From NORP259 sp041398705 (GTDB lineage Bacteria > Planctomycetota > UBA1135 > GCA-002686595), in the NCBI GenBank assembly GCA_041398705.1, contig JAWKUI010000001.1:558001-622000 (forward strand): a stretch of DNA of 64,000 nucleotides. The letters run 5' to 3'. Position 1 is the stretch's first letter; each line of letters starts with the position of its first letter. Of the stretch, positions 1 to 9,458 are shown piece after piece. Both the position numbers and the translations under genes were made by a program. Under the pieces are notes generated by a model that saw only the letters and a program-made list of their open reading frames with translations, ran no database searches and was not told where the DNA came from.

Positions 1-1883
1 GCGTTGAGCTGACCGGAGCCGAACGCATTCCAGATATCCTGGACATCCGTCCGGATGCCGTTGATGATCTCTTCGACGGCATCATCCGCAGCCGCAGCAG
101 CGACCGCATCGTCCTCCTTCGTCCGATCCGCGATGCGCTCGATCGAGCTGACCCCCGCCACCTGATCCCAATCGAATCCGGATTCCGGGCCGGTGTAGCT
201 CGAAGTGCCTCCGCCGGTCGTCGTATACGTCACGTAGATCGTCACGTTGCCGAGGTCGTTGCCATCCACCAGGGACGAAAGGTCCCCCTTGTTGACCCCG
301 AGGATGTCATAGGGGTTGGTGGCCAGGCCCTTGATCTGGTTCGGCAACTCGACGACCTGCCAGGCGACGATCTTGGGCAGCGAATCCCCCCGATTGCCCG
401 AACGGTCCACGTGGATGCGCGCGCCGGGACCGAAGGTCAACTTGCGCGCGATGGCGCCGCCGAAGATCTCGAAGCCGGAACCGATATGCACATCCGTGTC
501 CGGCGCGTAGATGGTTCCGAAGAAGCGGCCCGTGGCGTCCAGGTTGATGGTCGGCCCGGCCGGCGAAGCGGCGCTGGACGCCACTTGGAGGGTCATGGCG
601 CTGGGCTGGTCACCCAAAGTGGACGTGCTGGATCCGGGTTGCAGGTCCATGCGTCCGGTGACATACAGATTCACGTCCCCATCCCGTGTGTCGAGCACCA
701 GGTTTGCCCCTGGAGCCAGGACCAGGTCGCCGATCACAACGGTCGCGGGACCGCGGATGACCACTTCGCTGTCGGCGCCGACGGTCAAACCCGCGAATCC
801 ACTTTCGCCACTGGCGATCGTCCAGGGCAGAACGTCTTCGTAGGTGACGGCTTCGGACAAGGCGATGGGAGGAACCAGCACCTCAGGTAGGTCCGGCTCA
901 ATCGTGCGCGGCTCGGTGCTGCCCGAGACGATGGCGCTCGATCCGGTATCGACTTCCCTGTCGATGCCCGGGGTCACATCGCCATAGACCTCGGCATAAT
1001 CGCCATTCGCTAACTCAAAGGCGATGTTGTCGGCTGAACCCAGAAGTCCGGACTGGCCTGTGTGCAGCCCGTTGGCAGGGCGCAGTGGGATTTCCTCAGA
1101 TCCTGAGGCCAAAGCCTGCGGGATGATCTTGTCGTAGTAGTCATTGACCTGCTCGCGAACGGCGGCAATGAAGTACTCGGCACCATAGTTGCGCTGGACG
1201 AAAGCCACTTCGGGATCCGCAAGGAAAGTCCAAACACCGTTCTCGTTGTAGTAGTAGCGGCCGCTGCCGAAGAGCTTCTCGTGATCGTACTTGCCGCTGC
1301 ACCAGTTGTGATATCCGAGGTGGCAGCCCACGGTGACCCCACAGGAGCAACCTTGTCCCAGGTATTGCTCCAAGGCCTTGGGGATGTACCCCTCGATGTT
1401 GTCGTTTTCGGGGATCTGCGACTCGTACGTGCCCTTTTCAGAGTCGTACCCGTCAACCATCACCACCTGGTCCACGAGCATGCCTTCCACCGAGTAGAAA
1501 CCCAGCTGCTGCGGCTCGGCCTCGAGCACGTAGGACAGGGCCGCCCGGCCAGTGCCCGACATGGCGGTGGACGTCAACCGGATCTGGTCGTCCGCGGTAT
1601 CGACCGCGTCGACCCAGAGCAGGCCTTGCCCGTAGCGCACCGGCGAACCGATGGACCCGATCTGTCCAGTGCGTCCGATGCGCACCGCCTGGAAGGACTC
1701 CGCCAGGCCCGCTTCAGCCAAGTAGAAGGCCTGGGTGTTCTCGACCTCGGCCCCCTGACGCCGGGTCACCGACGACGTGAGCTGCAGGTAGGCCGCGCCG
1801 AGCGCCGCCACCATCGAGACCGCGATCAAAGCCAGTACCAGCGCGCTTCCCCGTTCGCGCCGATGTCCGATTCGTCCCCTCAT
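1..1883 (-). CDS. PilX-like pilus assembly/secreted protein, 3' end cut by window edge
   Basis: Opens at ATG 1883 and stays open to base 1, so about 627 residues are visible and the C-terminus is missing. A short basic head is followed by one hydrophobic helix (SALVLALIAVSMVAALG) and then AFYLAEAG, the hallmark of PilX-type proteins that accompany minor pilins. The middle contains a Cys-rich patch and, further on, beta-rich repeats with NLYVTGR and GTIYAPD, which resemble the adhesin-like domain (DUF7305 type) often fused to PilX N-termini. The start overlaps the upstream stop as ATGA, so it is translationally coupled to the pilin-like gene before it. Likely role: pilus-tip or secreted adhesin component. 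The family call is fairly secure; the exact function is inference. Confidence 0.7.
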   Translation of the reverse strand, partial: MRGRIGHRRERGSALVLALIAVSMVAALGAAYLQLTSSVTRRQGAEVENTQAFYLAEAGLAESFQAVRIGRTGQIGSIGSPVRYGQGLLWVDAVDTADDQIRLTSTAMSGTGRAALSYVLEAEPQQLGFYSVEGMLVDQVVMVDGYDSEKGTYESQIPENDNIEGYIPKALEQYLGQGCSCGVTVGCHLGYHNWCSGKYDHEKLFGSGRYYYNENGVWTFLADPEVAFVQRNYGAEYFIAAVREQVNDYYDKIIPQALASGSEEIPLRPANGLHTGQSGLLGSADNIAFELANGDYAEVYGDVTPGIDREVDTGSSAIVSGSTEPRTIEPDLPEVLVPPIALSEAVTYEDVLPWTIASGESGFAGLTVGADSEVVIRGPATVVIGDLVLAPGANLVLDTRDGDVNLYVTGRMDLQPGSSTSTLGDQPSAMTLQVASSAASPAGPTINLDATGRFFGTIYAPDTDVHIGSGFEIFGGAIARKLTFGPGARIHVDRSGNRGDSLPKIVAWQVVELPNQIKGLATNPYDILGVNKGDLSSLVDGNDLGNVTIYVTYTTTGGGTSSYTGPESGFDWDQVAGVSSIERIADRTKEDDAVAAAAADDAVEEIINGIRTDVQDIWNAFGSGQLN

Positions 1884-2485
1884 GAATCGCTCCCCAGGTT
1901 GCGGCAGGTCACCGTGCGCGACACCTGATCGCGGATGATGCTGCCATCGCTCTGTACTTTCTCCAGCGTCAGCCGGATCGTGACTGCGTTGCCTTGGATC
2001 GAAAACGCCAGGCCCTTCTCGTCGATCAGGCCGTTGCCGTTGTCATCCATGCCGTTGGGGATCTCGCCCGCCATGTACGGCGCGACCAGGTTGGTCCAGG
2101 CGACGCGGCGCTCGTTCTCCGCCTCGGGGTTCTGCGACCAGTAGACCTGCGACATGTCCATGTCCTGGGCCACCCGGTTCGGGTCGCTCCAGACCACGGC
2201 GCCATCTTCGATGCCGAGGTTGATCTGGTAGGTGAGAGTGTTCTGCGCGGTGCCGGCGAATTCGTCGGGCACGAGGGTGTCGCGGTTCGAACCCATGATG
2301 GCGAAGGCGATCATGTTGATCACCTGGCGCGCCTGGTCTTCGACGAAAGCCCGCTCGGTTTCGACCGAAAGGCTCTTGGAGGCGGACTTCATGGCGCCGT
2401 GCGCCTTGTACGCTACGATGCCGAGCAACGTGGCCGCCAGAAGGAGTTCGAGCAGGGTGAATCCGGAGCGCTTCGTGATCTTCAT
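1880..2485 (-). CDS. Type IV pilin-like (prepilin-type N-terminal methylation) protein
   Basis: 201 residues. The N-terminus has a basic leader, then G-FTLLE followed by a hydrophobic helix (LLLAATLLGIVAYKA), the classic prepilin peptidase site with the +5 Glu. I chose ATG 2485 because it gives the usual 7-residue leader; an in-frame upstream extension would bury the site. The rest is polar with DDNGNGLIDE, an Asp/Asn-rich loop that may bind calcium, and ends in a Cys-containing tail. It starts two bases after the stop of another pilin-like gene and overlaps the PilX-like gene by 4 bases, so the three form one operon. It is likely a minor pilin or pseudopilin of a type II secretion or type IV pilus system whose core genes are not in this window. 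Confidence 0.8.
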   Translation of the reverse strand: MKITKRSGFTLLELLLAATLLGIVAYKAHGAMKSASKSLSVETERAFVEDQARQVINMIAFAIMGSNRDTLVPDEFAGTAQNTLTYQINLGIEDGAVVWSDPNRVAQDMDMSQVYWSQNPEAENERRVAWTNLVAPYMAGEIPNGMDDNGNGLIDEKGLAFSIQGNAVTIRLTLEKVQSDGSIIRDQVSRTVTCRNLGSDS

Positions 2486-2487
2486 GG

Positions 2488-3072
2488 TCAGGTCTTCAGC
2501 TCCGCGAAAATGGTGTGGAAACGGATCAGCCGGTTCCCGAACTGTCCCCGCCATTGCAGCTCGATCTGCACGGGGAAGATGGAGTAGTCGTTGCCGTGAT
2601 TGGCCGCATCGATGATGCAGTCGCCGTTCAAGTCCCGCGGCAGGCCCAGTTCGGGGGCCTCCATGTCCTCGCGCAACTGCCAATCCGGGGCAATGTCGCT
2701 GCCCGCGTTGAACGCCGGAATCAGGATGCGGCCCACGTGGCCATCCGCGTCGCTGGGAAGCGCAGTCAGGCCGGGCACGTCGAAGTGCATGCCGGGTGCG
2801 GTTCCCGGGCCATTCGGGTCATCCAACGGATTGTCGTTGTAGAGCACGAACAAGTCGTGGAAGTCCGCGTTGCGCATCCATTCGAGCGCATCCTGGGCCG
2901 CGTTGCTTGCCACCCAGTTGTCGCGGTTCACCGAGCGCAGGCCGTTGCCCGCCGTCAGGATCTGCAACAACATCTCGAGCGCCATGGCCACAATGGGCAT
3001 GGCGACCGCGACCTCCATCAGAGTCAGACCGGAGTTCGATCTGCGGCGGTGCTTCGGGATCAGGGTTTTCAT
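2488..3072 (-). CDS. Type IV pilin-like minor pseudopilin
   Basis: 194 residues. Leader MKTLIPKHRRRSNSG, then LTLMEVAVAMPIVAMALEML, a prepilin peptidase site (G before L, Glu at +5) followed by the N-terminal assembly helix. The helix carries a proline (MPI) as in many pseudopilins. The remainder is globular and Asp/Asn-rich without a family signature I can name. It is the first gene of the pilin-like operon (2488, then 1880, then 1). No Shine-Dalgarno sequence is visible before the ATG. Probable role: minor pilin of a secretion or pilus machine. Confidence 0.78.
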   Translation of the reverse strand: MKTLIPKHRRRSNSGLTLMEVAVAMPIVAMALEMLLQILTAGNGLRSVNRDNWVASNAAQDALEWMRNADFHDLFVLYNDNPLDDPNGPGTAPGMHFDVPGLTALPSDADGHVGRILIPAFNAGSDIAPDWQLREDMEAPELGLPRDLNGDCIIDAANHGNDYSIFPVQIELQWRGQFGNRLIRFHTIFAELKT

Positions 3073-3290
3073 CGGGTATCAATCCGGGACCGGACAGCGG
3101 GGGTCCCTGGACTTGATCGGCCCTCTGGGAGGGGTGGGTTAACCGAGTTGTCAGCGGGTCCCTCGGGTGCTACCGAAGGCGAAAGATTTTCCGCATGCCG
3201 CGGATTTCCGCTCGGAATTCGGCCCGTCCCGTCCCGATCGGATATGGGCGATACTTCGCACTGAAGGGACGGCAGCAAGCGCCGAAAACA

Positions 3291-3326
3291 GTCCGGGCCC
3301 GGACTCCAAGGAGTCCAGGCCCGGAC
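3291..3326 (-). terminator. Rho-independent terminator after the secreted protein gene at 3366-4511
   Basis: Long dyad GTCCGGGCC(C)GGACTCC / GGAGTCC(A)GGCCCGGAC with a 2-base AA loop and one internal mismatch. Read on the minus strand it is followed by TGTTTTC. It lies 40 bases beyond the stop at 3366, as expected for a terminator of that gene. Confidence 0.75.
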
Positions 3327-3365
3327 AAGCGCGCCCAGGAAATCCCGGGCAGACAATTCGAGTCC

Positions 3366-4511
3366 CTAGAACGTCACCGACACGCCGTTCGAGAAGTTCG
3401 AGGTCGTGTTGACGTCGCGGTGCCACATCTGGAAGTGCCAGACCTGGCCAGCCGAGATCGTCGGGCTGCCCGGCAACGGCAGGGAGGTGGGGATGTCGAA
3501 GCCGCTACCCACGGTGGACGTGCCCACGAGGTTCTGGAACACGCCGCCGGCGTCGAAGGAGCCGATCGAGGTCATCGGCGTGCTGCCGATGTTGTAGCGC
3601 CCCAGCACGTTGCCGCCGGTCTGATCGAGGCACAAGTGGCCGTTGCTGATCGCCACGCCCGGGCTGGTGGTGCCGCTGCCTACCAGCACGTAACCGAACT
3701 GAGTGGGCGGGCCGCTGGTGGCTTCCAGGTGGAAGCCGGAGCCGACGCCGGGGTTCGGGCTCGCCGCAAGCACGGTCGGCACGCCGGTGGAGTTGTTGTC
3801 CGCCGGATCGCAGAAGGTCGCAGCGCCGGGCGGGGTGAAGTCCACGGTGAGCGTGGGAACATCCGCAGCCAAGCCTTCCCGGGTGGTCAGCGCCAGCGCG
3901 TTGCCCGCCGTCGGCGTGTCGTAGCGCAGGAGGTAGCCGAAGTTGTTGCCCGGGTTGTCGAGCCAGTTCTGCACATCTCCCGTCATGGTCGACGAAGACA
4001 CCGACCAGGTTCCGATGGCGTTGATCGCCAGGGTTGCAGAGGCGGCCGCGTTGTAATCGCCGCCCGGGTTGGTCCAGAACGAAGTGTTGAAGAAGGTATG
4101 CAGCCAGGTCGCGTCGCCCGCGGCGGCGGGGGCACCGGCACCACCGGGGACACCAGCGTCGCTCGAACCTTCACCCCAGGCCTGGCTGACGGTGTGCAGG
4201 CTCTGCACGTTGCCGTTCGGGCTGACGGTGTTCATCTGCACAACCGTCATGGCTAGGCTGACGCTGTTGATGGTCGACCCGGCCGGCACGTTGGCGGCGA
4301 TGTCGAATTGCACCACGAAGTTGCGGGTGATGCCGTTGGCGCTACGGCCGGCGAAGCCGCGCACGCCGGAGCCGTTGCTGACGGTGCCCGAAACGAATTC
4401 GAACAGGGTGTTGTCCTTCTTCGGAGCGATCGTGACGACGTCCGCGAGGGCGGGGGAGGCCATCCATCCCAGCAGGGAAGCGGCCAATAGAGAGGAGTGG
4501 GTGAGTTTCAT
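3366..4511 (-). CDS. Secreted DNRLRE-like protein with recurrent C-terminal domain
   Basis: 381 residues. The signal peptide is cut after ASPALA (~residue 23). Residues ~30-210 follow the DNRLRE-type pattern (KDNTLFE, then SNGSG, GFAGR, a V-Q-FDIAANVPAGSTI strand), a beta-sandwich found on bacterial cell-surface proteins. Residues ~235-381 form a second domain starting FCDPADNNSTG and ending in HFQMWHRD then SNFSNGVSVTF. The same layout closes the proteins at 60842-61972 and, more divergently, 10027-11667. Monocistronic, with its own terminator downstream. Surface or extracellular location is likely; function is unknown. Confidence 0.72.
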   Translation of the reverse strand: MKLTHSSLLAASLLGWMASPALADVVTIAPKKDNTLFEFVSGTVSNGSGVRGFAGRSANGITRNFVVQFDIAANVPAGSTINSVSLAMTVVQMNTVSPNGNVQSLHTVSQAWGEGSSDAGVPGGAGAPAAAGDATWLHTFFNTSFWTNPGGDYNAAASATLAINAIGTWSVSSSTMTGDVQNWLDNPGNNFGYLLRYDTPTAGNALALTTREGLAADVPTLTVDFTPPGAATFCDPADNNSTGVPTVLAASPNPGVGSGFHLEATSGPPTQFGYVLVGSGTTSPGVAISNGHLCLDQTGGNVLGRYNIGSTPMTSIGSFDAGGVFQNLVGTSTVGSGFDIPTSLPLPGSPTISAGQVWHFQMWHRDVNTTSNFSNGVSVTF

Positions 4512-4672
4512 GGGGAGGAGCTTCTTGGCCCGATGGGCCGTTCTGGACTGCGCGGGAGACGCAGTTGAGAGTCGGTCGCAAAGATACCCCGCACAGGGCT
4601 TTCCGTTTCCGAAAAGGCTGTTGAAACAAGGTAAGGGCCTTTCGTCTCAAAACGGGTGCGTATATTTGGGGC

Positions 4673-5296
4673 ATGACGCCCCCCAAAGCCCAACCGGTGG
4701 TGGACCCCCGGGTCGACGAATACATCCAAAACGCGGCACCTTTTGCCCAGCCGATCCTGACGCGCATCCGCGAAGCCTTCCACGCGGGCGCACCCGGATG
4801 CAGCGAAACCATCAAGTGGGGCGCGCCGTTCTTCGAGCAAGAAGGCGTGCTCGGCGGCATGTCCGCGTTCACCAAGCACGTCGGATTCGGATTCTGGCGC
4901 GGCAAGGAGCTCGAAGATCCCGCGGGCATCTTCCCGAAGGACATCAAAGCCAGCCAGATGAACATCAAAGTGACCGACGTGAAGCAGTTGCCCACGAAAA
5001 AGGTGCTCACCGACTACGTGCGCCGGGCGGTCGCGCTCAATGCCGCAGGCAAGCCGGCGGCCAAACCTCGCAAGGCGGTCAAGGTGCCGGACATGCCCCC
5101 CGAGCTCAAGCGTGGGCTCACCCAGAACAAAGCCGCCGACAAGTTCTGGAAGACCCTGCCGCCGAGTTGCCACAAGGAATACATCGAGTGGATCACCGAA
5201 GCCAAGCGCGACGCCACGCGGCAACAGCGCCTGGAAACCACGCTCGAGTGGCTGGCGGAGGGCAAGCGGCGCTATTGGAAATACAGCGACTGCTGA
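4673..5296 (+). CDS. DUF1801 / YdeI-OmpD-associated family protein
   Basis: 207 residues, cytoplasmic (no signal or membrane segment). The N-terminal half is DUF1801-like: VDEYIQNAAPFAQPILTRIR, then ETIKWGAPFF. The C-terminal third matches the YdeI/bacteriocin-protection pattern, FWKTLPPSCHKEYIEWI then AKRDATRQQRLE and a W at the end. This two-part order is typical of a widespread family with no firmly assigned biochemistry. It stands alone between divergent and convergent neighbours. Confidence 0.85.
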   Translation: MTPPKAQPVVDPRVDEYIQNAAPFAQPILTRIREAFHAGAPGCSETIKWGAPFFEQEGVLGGMSAFTKHVGFGFWRGKELEDPAGIFPKDIKASQMNIKVTDVKQLPTKKVLTDYVRRAVALNAAGKPAAKPRKAVKVPDMPPELKRGLTQNKAADKFWKTLPPSCHKEYIEWITEAKRDATRQQRLETTLEWLAEGKRRYWKYSDC

Positions 5297-5506
5297 GCGC
5301 GCTTGGCGGCGCACGCTCCAAGCTTGTCTGCCATCGGCAACGAGCCTGGGCGGATTTTGCGTGAGCGCCGAATGCCCTTATTGCGCCCCGCTGCTGGCTC
5401 TACCCGAAGCGCGAGCGGCCCATTCCCAACCTCACTTGGATAGCTGTCCGTCGCGGCCGCAAGTCCATCGGTTCCGGGCGAGCCCGCGGACCGCTGCGGA
5501 TCGCGG

Positions 5507-8107
5507 TCAAACCAGCGAGATCACGCGGGCACCCATGTCGCGTTCGACTTCCTCGGCGAAGGAGGGGTGGCAAGTGAACAGGATCACCTGACGCTTCTTC
5601 GCCAATTCGCGCAACACGCCGTAGAGCGAGCGGCGACGGCTTTCGTCCCAGTGCACCAGGGCTTCGTCGAGGATGAGCGGCAGGGATTCGCGGCCCTGGT
5701 CCAGGTAGTCGAGGGTGCCGAGGCGCAGGGAGAGGTAGATCTGCTCCTGGGTACCGCGCGAGAGGGGCAAACCCACGGGTTTCCAGCCGTGTTCGCGGGT
5801 CTGGACAAGCAGTCCCGGCGCATCGGTGGCTTCCGGATCCTCGGGCGGATAGGTCAGCGCGGTGTATTCGCCATCGGTGATGCGCGCCAAGTACTCGCCC
5901 GCGCGCCGCAAGACGTCCGGTTGGTGCGCCTGGCGATAGCGGCTTTCGGCCCGTTCGAGGATGCGGGCGAGCAGCGCCAACCGGTCGCGATTCTCGAGGG
6001 TCTCTTGCCGCTGGTTCTCCAGATCGAGCAGTTGCTCCGAAAGGCGCGCCACCCGCGAACCGTCATCACCGGCCAAGGTCTGGTCGAGGCGTCCTTGGGT
6101 GACGAGCAAGGTCTCACGCTCGCGTTCCGCAGCTTCCAGACGCTCGCGCAACTCCGCCTCATCGATCGGTTCGTTGCTTTCGCCGGCTTCCGCCCGTTCC
6201 CAGTCGCTGCGATACCGTGCATGGGAGCGCAGTCGCGCTTGATCGCGCTCGAGTTGCGCGCGGTCGCTTTCGGCTTGTTTCCACAGGGCAAACGCATCGC
6301 GCAGGTTGCCCGCCTGGGGAAACGCGATCTGTAGAATGGTGCGAGTCGCGGAAAGGCGCTGATCGACCTCTGCGGCGCGCTGTTGCCACGCGTCGAGTTG
6401 ACTTTGCGCCCGGGCCCGCTCACGCGTGGCCTCGGCGTGGCGTCGCACGCGTTCCGCGGCCAGCGGCCATTCCTTGCGCAGTCGCTCGAGCCCGATCTCG
6501 ACGTCGTCGTCGATGCGCAAGGCCGCAAGGTCTGCTGAGATGGAGCGATCGAATCCTTCGCGGTCCTGTTCGAGCTCCGCCGCCGCGTCGATCGCCGTAC
6601 GCGCTTCGCCGACCCGGGCGTGGGCGGTCGAAAGCTCCTGCAGGGTGCTCTGCAACGCGTTCGGCGAGCGCAATTCGCGGTTCTGCCAGCCGAGTTCGCC
6701 GAGGGTGGTGCGCACCGCATCCGGGGCGCCCGGCGGATCTTCCTGCATGCGGCGCTGGCCGGGGTGCAGGGCGTTCCACAGGGCGATGGCGATCAGCACC
6801 AGGCCCGTGGCGAGCAACGGGAAACGCTGCTCGGGTAACCAGGCGATGGCCACCAAGCACGCGAGGCCCAGGGCGGCGAATACCCAGGCCAGCGGCGCGA
6901 CCCGGCGTTCCTGCGAGACGCGATTGAACTCCTCGAGATCGCGGTCCCACTGTTCGCAGTCGGCCAGCAGCGCGCGCACGGGCAGGCGGCCGAGCACCGC
7001 GGCTTGGCGGGGCTCCAAGCCCAAACCCGCCAACGCGCTGCGCAGTTCCTGTTCCGCCCGGCTGCGATCTCGCTCCGCTTCGCGCAGGTCGCGCAGCAGT
7101 TCCTGACGCGCCGCGATGCGTTCCAGTACGCGCGTCACGCGCCCCTGGTGCTCGGTCCAATGCAGATCGAGCGGGCTGGGTTCGGGCACGTTCTGTTCCA
7201 AGGTCGCGGCCAGCGGCGCCATGTCCTGACGGAACTTGGCGGCCTGGCTCTCAAGTTCTTGCGGGTCGAAAACCCCGGCCCGGCGGACTTCGGCAGGCAC
7301 CGATTGCATGCGGGCTTCGATCTCGGCTTGCCGCGCCGCTTGCACATGCCACGCGCGCCATTCACCCGCGTACTCCCGGCCTTCGATCTCGCTGCGCAAC
7401 CGCCGAATCTCGTCAGTTGCGGCAGCGATCTTCGGAAGCAAGTCCTCGCGTTCCTCGCGCGCCTTGAGCATCTCCCGGTCGTGCTCCATGGCCTTGCGCA
7501 ACTCGGCCTTCAGGTCGTTGATATCCTTGCTGAGCTTGCGCGCGAGCGGCGTCGATCGTTGGTCGTTGCGCCACAAGGACTGGATATCGTCCTGCAGGCG
7601 GCGTTTGACCTCCGCCAGGGGCCGCGCGCCGCGCAAACCGGTTTCGCCCAGCAGCAGTTCCTGGATGTGCTCGCGCACCTCGTCGGTCTGCATGCGCGTA
7701 TCGTTGGCGGTCAGCGAGTAGACCGCCGCGAACAGGCTGCGCGGAATGGACTGCAACTGCGGCAAGGCCTCGTTGCGCCGCGAATTCTCGAGCACGTTGC
7801 CCTCGGCGTCGCTCAGCACGAGTTTGCCCGCCGATTGCAGCGTGCGTTCCACCCGCAGCAGGGTGCCGGTGTCGAGTTGCACCTCGGCGCTGAGCTCCAG
7901 GTCCCCGCTGCCCGGCAGGTAGTTCGCCACCGGGTGTTCATCGCGGTTGGCGCGTTCGAACCCATACAGGATCGTCTGCAGGGCGCCATGGAACGAGGAT
8001 TTGCCGGCTTCGTTCGGGCCGTAGACGACAAACACGTCGGATTCGAGCTCAAAAGCGCGCCCCTTGAGCGGGCCAAAGTTCTGGACCTCGAGTTTGCGGA
8101 ACCTCAC
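5507..8107 (-). CDS. SbcC/YhaN-like AAA ATPase, partner of the adjacent nuclease
   Basis: 866 residues from GTG 8107, which overlaps the upstream stop as GTGA. Residues 2-15 (RFRKLEVQNFGPLK) and the P-loop GPNEAGKS (30-37) are typical of RecF/SbcC-type ATPases. Long charged coiled-coil arms follow, with two hydrophobic segments in the middle (WVFAALGLACLVAIAWL and ATGLVLIAIALW) as in Bacillus YhaN, suggesting membrane association. The C-terminal head has the signature LSRGTQEQIYLSLRL, Walker B LPLILDEALVHWD and an H-loop TCHPS. Works with the SbcD-like nuclease as a DNA-end processing complex (family inference). The GTG start is set by the frame and the coupling. Confidence 0.85.
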   Translation of the reverse strand: MRFRKLEVQNFGPLKGRAFELESDVFVVYGPNEAGKSSFHGALQTILYGFERANRDEHPVANYLPGSGDLELSAEVQLDTGTLLRVERTLQSAGKLVLSDAEGNVLENSRRNEALPQLQSIPRSLFAAVYSLTANDTRMQTDEVREHIQELLLGETGLRGARPLAEVKRRLQDDIQSLWRNDQRSTPLARKLSKDINDLKAELRKAMEHDREMLKAREEREDLLPKIAAATDEIRRLRSEIEGREYAGEWRAWHVQAARQAEIEARMQSVPAEVRRAGVFDPQELESQAAKFRQDMAPLAATLEQNVPEPSPLDLHWTEHQGRVTRVLERIAARQELLRDLREAERDRSRAEQELRSALAGLGLEPRQAAVLGRLPVRALLADCEQWDRDLEEFNRVSQERRVAPLAWVFAALGLACLVAIAWLPEQRFPLLATGLVLIAIALWNALHPGQRRMQEDPPGAPDAVRTTLGELGWQNRELRSPNALQSTLQELSTAHARVGEARTAIDAAAELEQDREGFDRSISADLAALRIDDDVEIGLERLRKEWPLAAERVRRHAEATRERARAQSQLDAWQQRAAEVDQRLSATRTILQIAFPQAGNLRDAFALWKQAESDRAQLERDQARLRSHARYRSDWERAEAGESNEPIDEAELRERLEAAERERETLLVTQGRLDQTLAGDDGSRVARLSEQLLDLENQRQETLENRDRLALLARILERAESRYRQAHQPDVLRRAGEYLARITDGEYTALTYPPEDPEATDAPGLLVQTREHGWKPVGLPLSRGTQEQIYLSLRLGTLDYLDQGRESLPLILDEALVHWDESRRRSLYGVLRELAKKRQVILFTCHPSFAEEVERDMGARVISLV

Positions 8108-9393
8108 GACGAACCGCCCCCTTCGAAGCAACGCTCGAGCAATTCTTCTTCGAGTCCCGCCAGCCGTTCGCGCAAGTAGGCGAGCCGCGCCTCGCGGTCC
8201 GAGGTGGTGCTGGCGTTGGCCCCGGGCAGGTCCGCCGGCGCCAGTTCCAACAGGGCGGCGTCGTCTTCGGCCAGCCGGCGCACGAGGTCCAAGGCCTCGC
8301 GTTGCACGCACGGGGTCGCTTCGAGCTCGCTCAAGTCCCACGGCGCACGCAGGGCACCGGGACGCAATTGCACCTCCAGGTATCCGCAATCGCGCAGCAG
8401 GTCTTCTTCCAACTCCGTACGCTGCGTTGCATCGTGCAGCAATGCGGAAAGGGGGCAAGTGCCTTCGAGCACGAGCCGCACGCACAGGCGCTCGGCGGGT
8501 TTGTTCGCCCGCTGCGCGACCTGACGCAGGGCCTGTTCGAGTTTCTTGTAGAGGTGGTCGGTCGTGGTGCAATCGGCCAGGTCGGCCACGCTTTCGAGGT
8601 ACCACTCCACCGGCGCCAACGGCACGAACCGGCAATCGGCGGCTGCGTTCGCGTGGGCTTCGACGAGCAATCCACCCTTCGGGCCCGTTTCGCGCACGTT
8701 GCGTCCCTGAAGGTTGCCGCTGTACCAGACGGGCAGATCGGCAAACACCTGTTGCCGCAGGTGCACGTGGCCGAGGGCCCAGTAGTCGAGCCGCGCCGCT
8801 TCGTAATCCGCGCGCGCTGAGGGGGCGTAGCGCGCGTGATCCGAACCACCGCCCGCGTTCTCGACCTGGGTGTGGAGCAGGCCGATCACAGGCAGCTCCG
8901 TCTCCGGCCGGCGGAATCGTTCGGCCAGGTTGTTCTCGACCCGATCGGTGTTGTGGCCAGCGCCCAGGACCACGCCCACGGCCGCGCCTTTGCGATCGAG
9001 CACCGTCACCGCCCGCGGAATCGCCCCACGGAACTGCCACAACCCCGCTTCCGGCCCGACGGTTTCGGGCGCGTCCACGAATCCGAGCTGCGCCGCGCGG
9101 CCCGAAGCCCGCCCGGGGTCGTGGTTGCCGGTGCAGTAGAACACCTGCACCCCCGCGCGATTCAACCGCGCCATCTCCTCCAGGAAAAAGCCTTCCGTGC
9201 GCAGCGAGAGCTTCTCCTCGTCGAAGGCATCCCCCGCGATCAGCAGCGCATGCAGCGCCTCTTCGATGCACAGGTCGACCGCCTGGGTCAGCGCCTCGTG
9301 CGTCGCCCGCATCAGCCGCTCGCGCGCCTCCGGACGCCCGCCAAATGCGGTATCCAGGTGCAGGTCGGCAAGGTGCAGGAAGCGAAAGGACAT
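8104..9393 (-). CDS. SbcD/YhaO-like metallophosphoesterase (DNA repair exonuclease subunit)
   Basis: 429 residues. Metallophosphoesterase motifs are in order: LADLHLD near the start, AGDAFDEEK, GNHDPGR, LLHTQVEN and GHVH. Mn-dependent nuclease activity on DNA ends is the known role of the family. The C-terminal part (~residues 270-429) is the less conserved region that would contact the ATPase. The stop overlaps the start of the SbcC/YhaN-like gene, which fits a two-subunit complex. Closer to YhaO/YhaN than to classical SbcCD because the ATPase has central hydrophobic segments. Confidence 0.85.
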   Translation of the reverse strand: MSFRFLHLADLHLDTAFGGRPEARERLMRATHEALTQAVDLCIEEALHALLIAGDAFDEEKLSLRTEGFFLEEMARLNRAGVQVFYCTGNHDPGRASGRAAQLGFVDAPETVGPEAGLWQFRGAIPRAVTVLDRKGAAVGVVLGAGHNTDRVENNLAERFRRPETELPVIGLLHTQVENAGGGSDHARYAPSARADYEAARLDYWALGHVHLRQQVFADLPVWYSGNLQGRNVRETGPKGGLLVEAHANAAADCRFVPLAPVEWYLESVADLADCTTTDHLYKKLEQALRQVAQRANKPAERLCVRLVLEGTCPLSALLHDATQRTELEEDLLRDCGYLEVQLRPGALRAPWDLSELEATPCVQREALDLVRRLAEDDAALLELAPADLPGANASTTSDREARLAYLRERLAGLEEELLERCFEGGGSS

Positions 9394-9458
9394 GGGCGCA
9401 TGGTAGCGCGAGTCCGCTCGCCTGAGAACGACCGGTTGGGCTAGACTTGCGCCACGCC

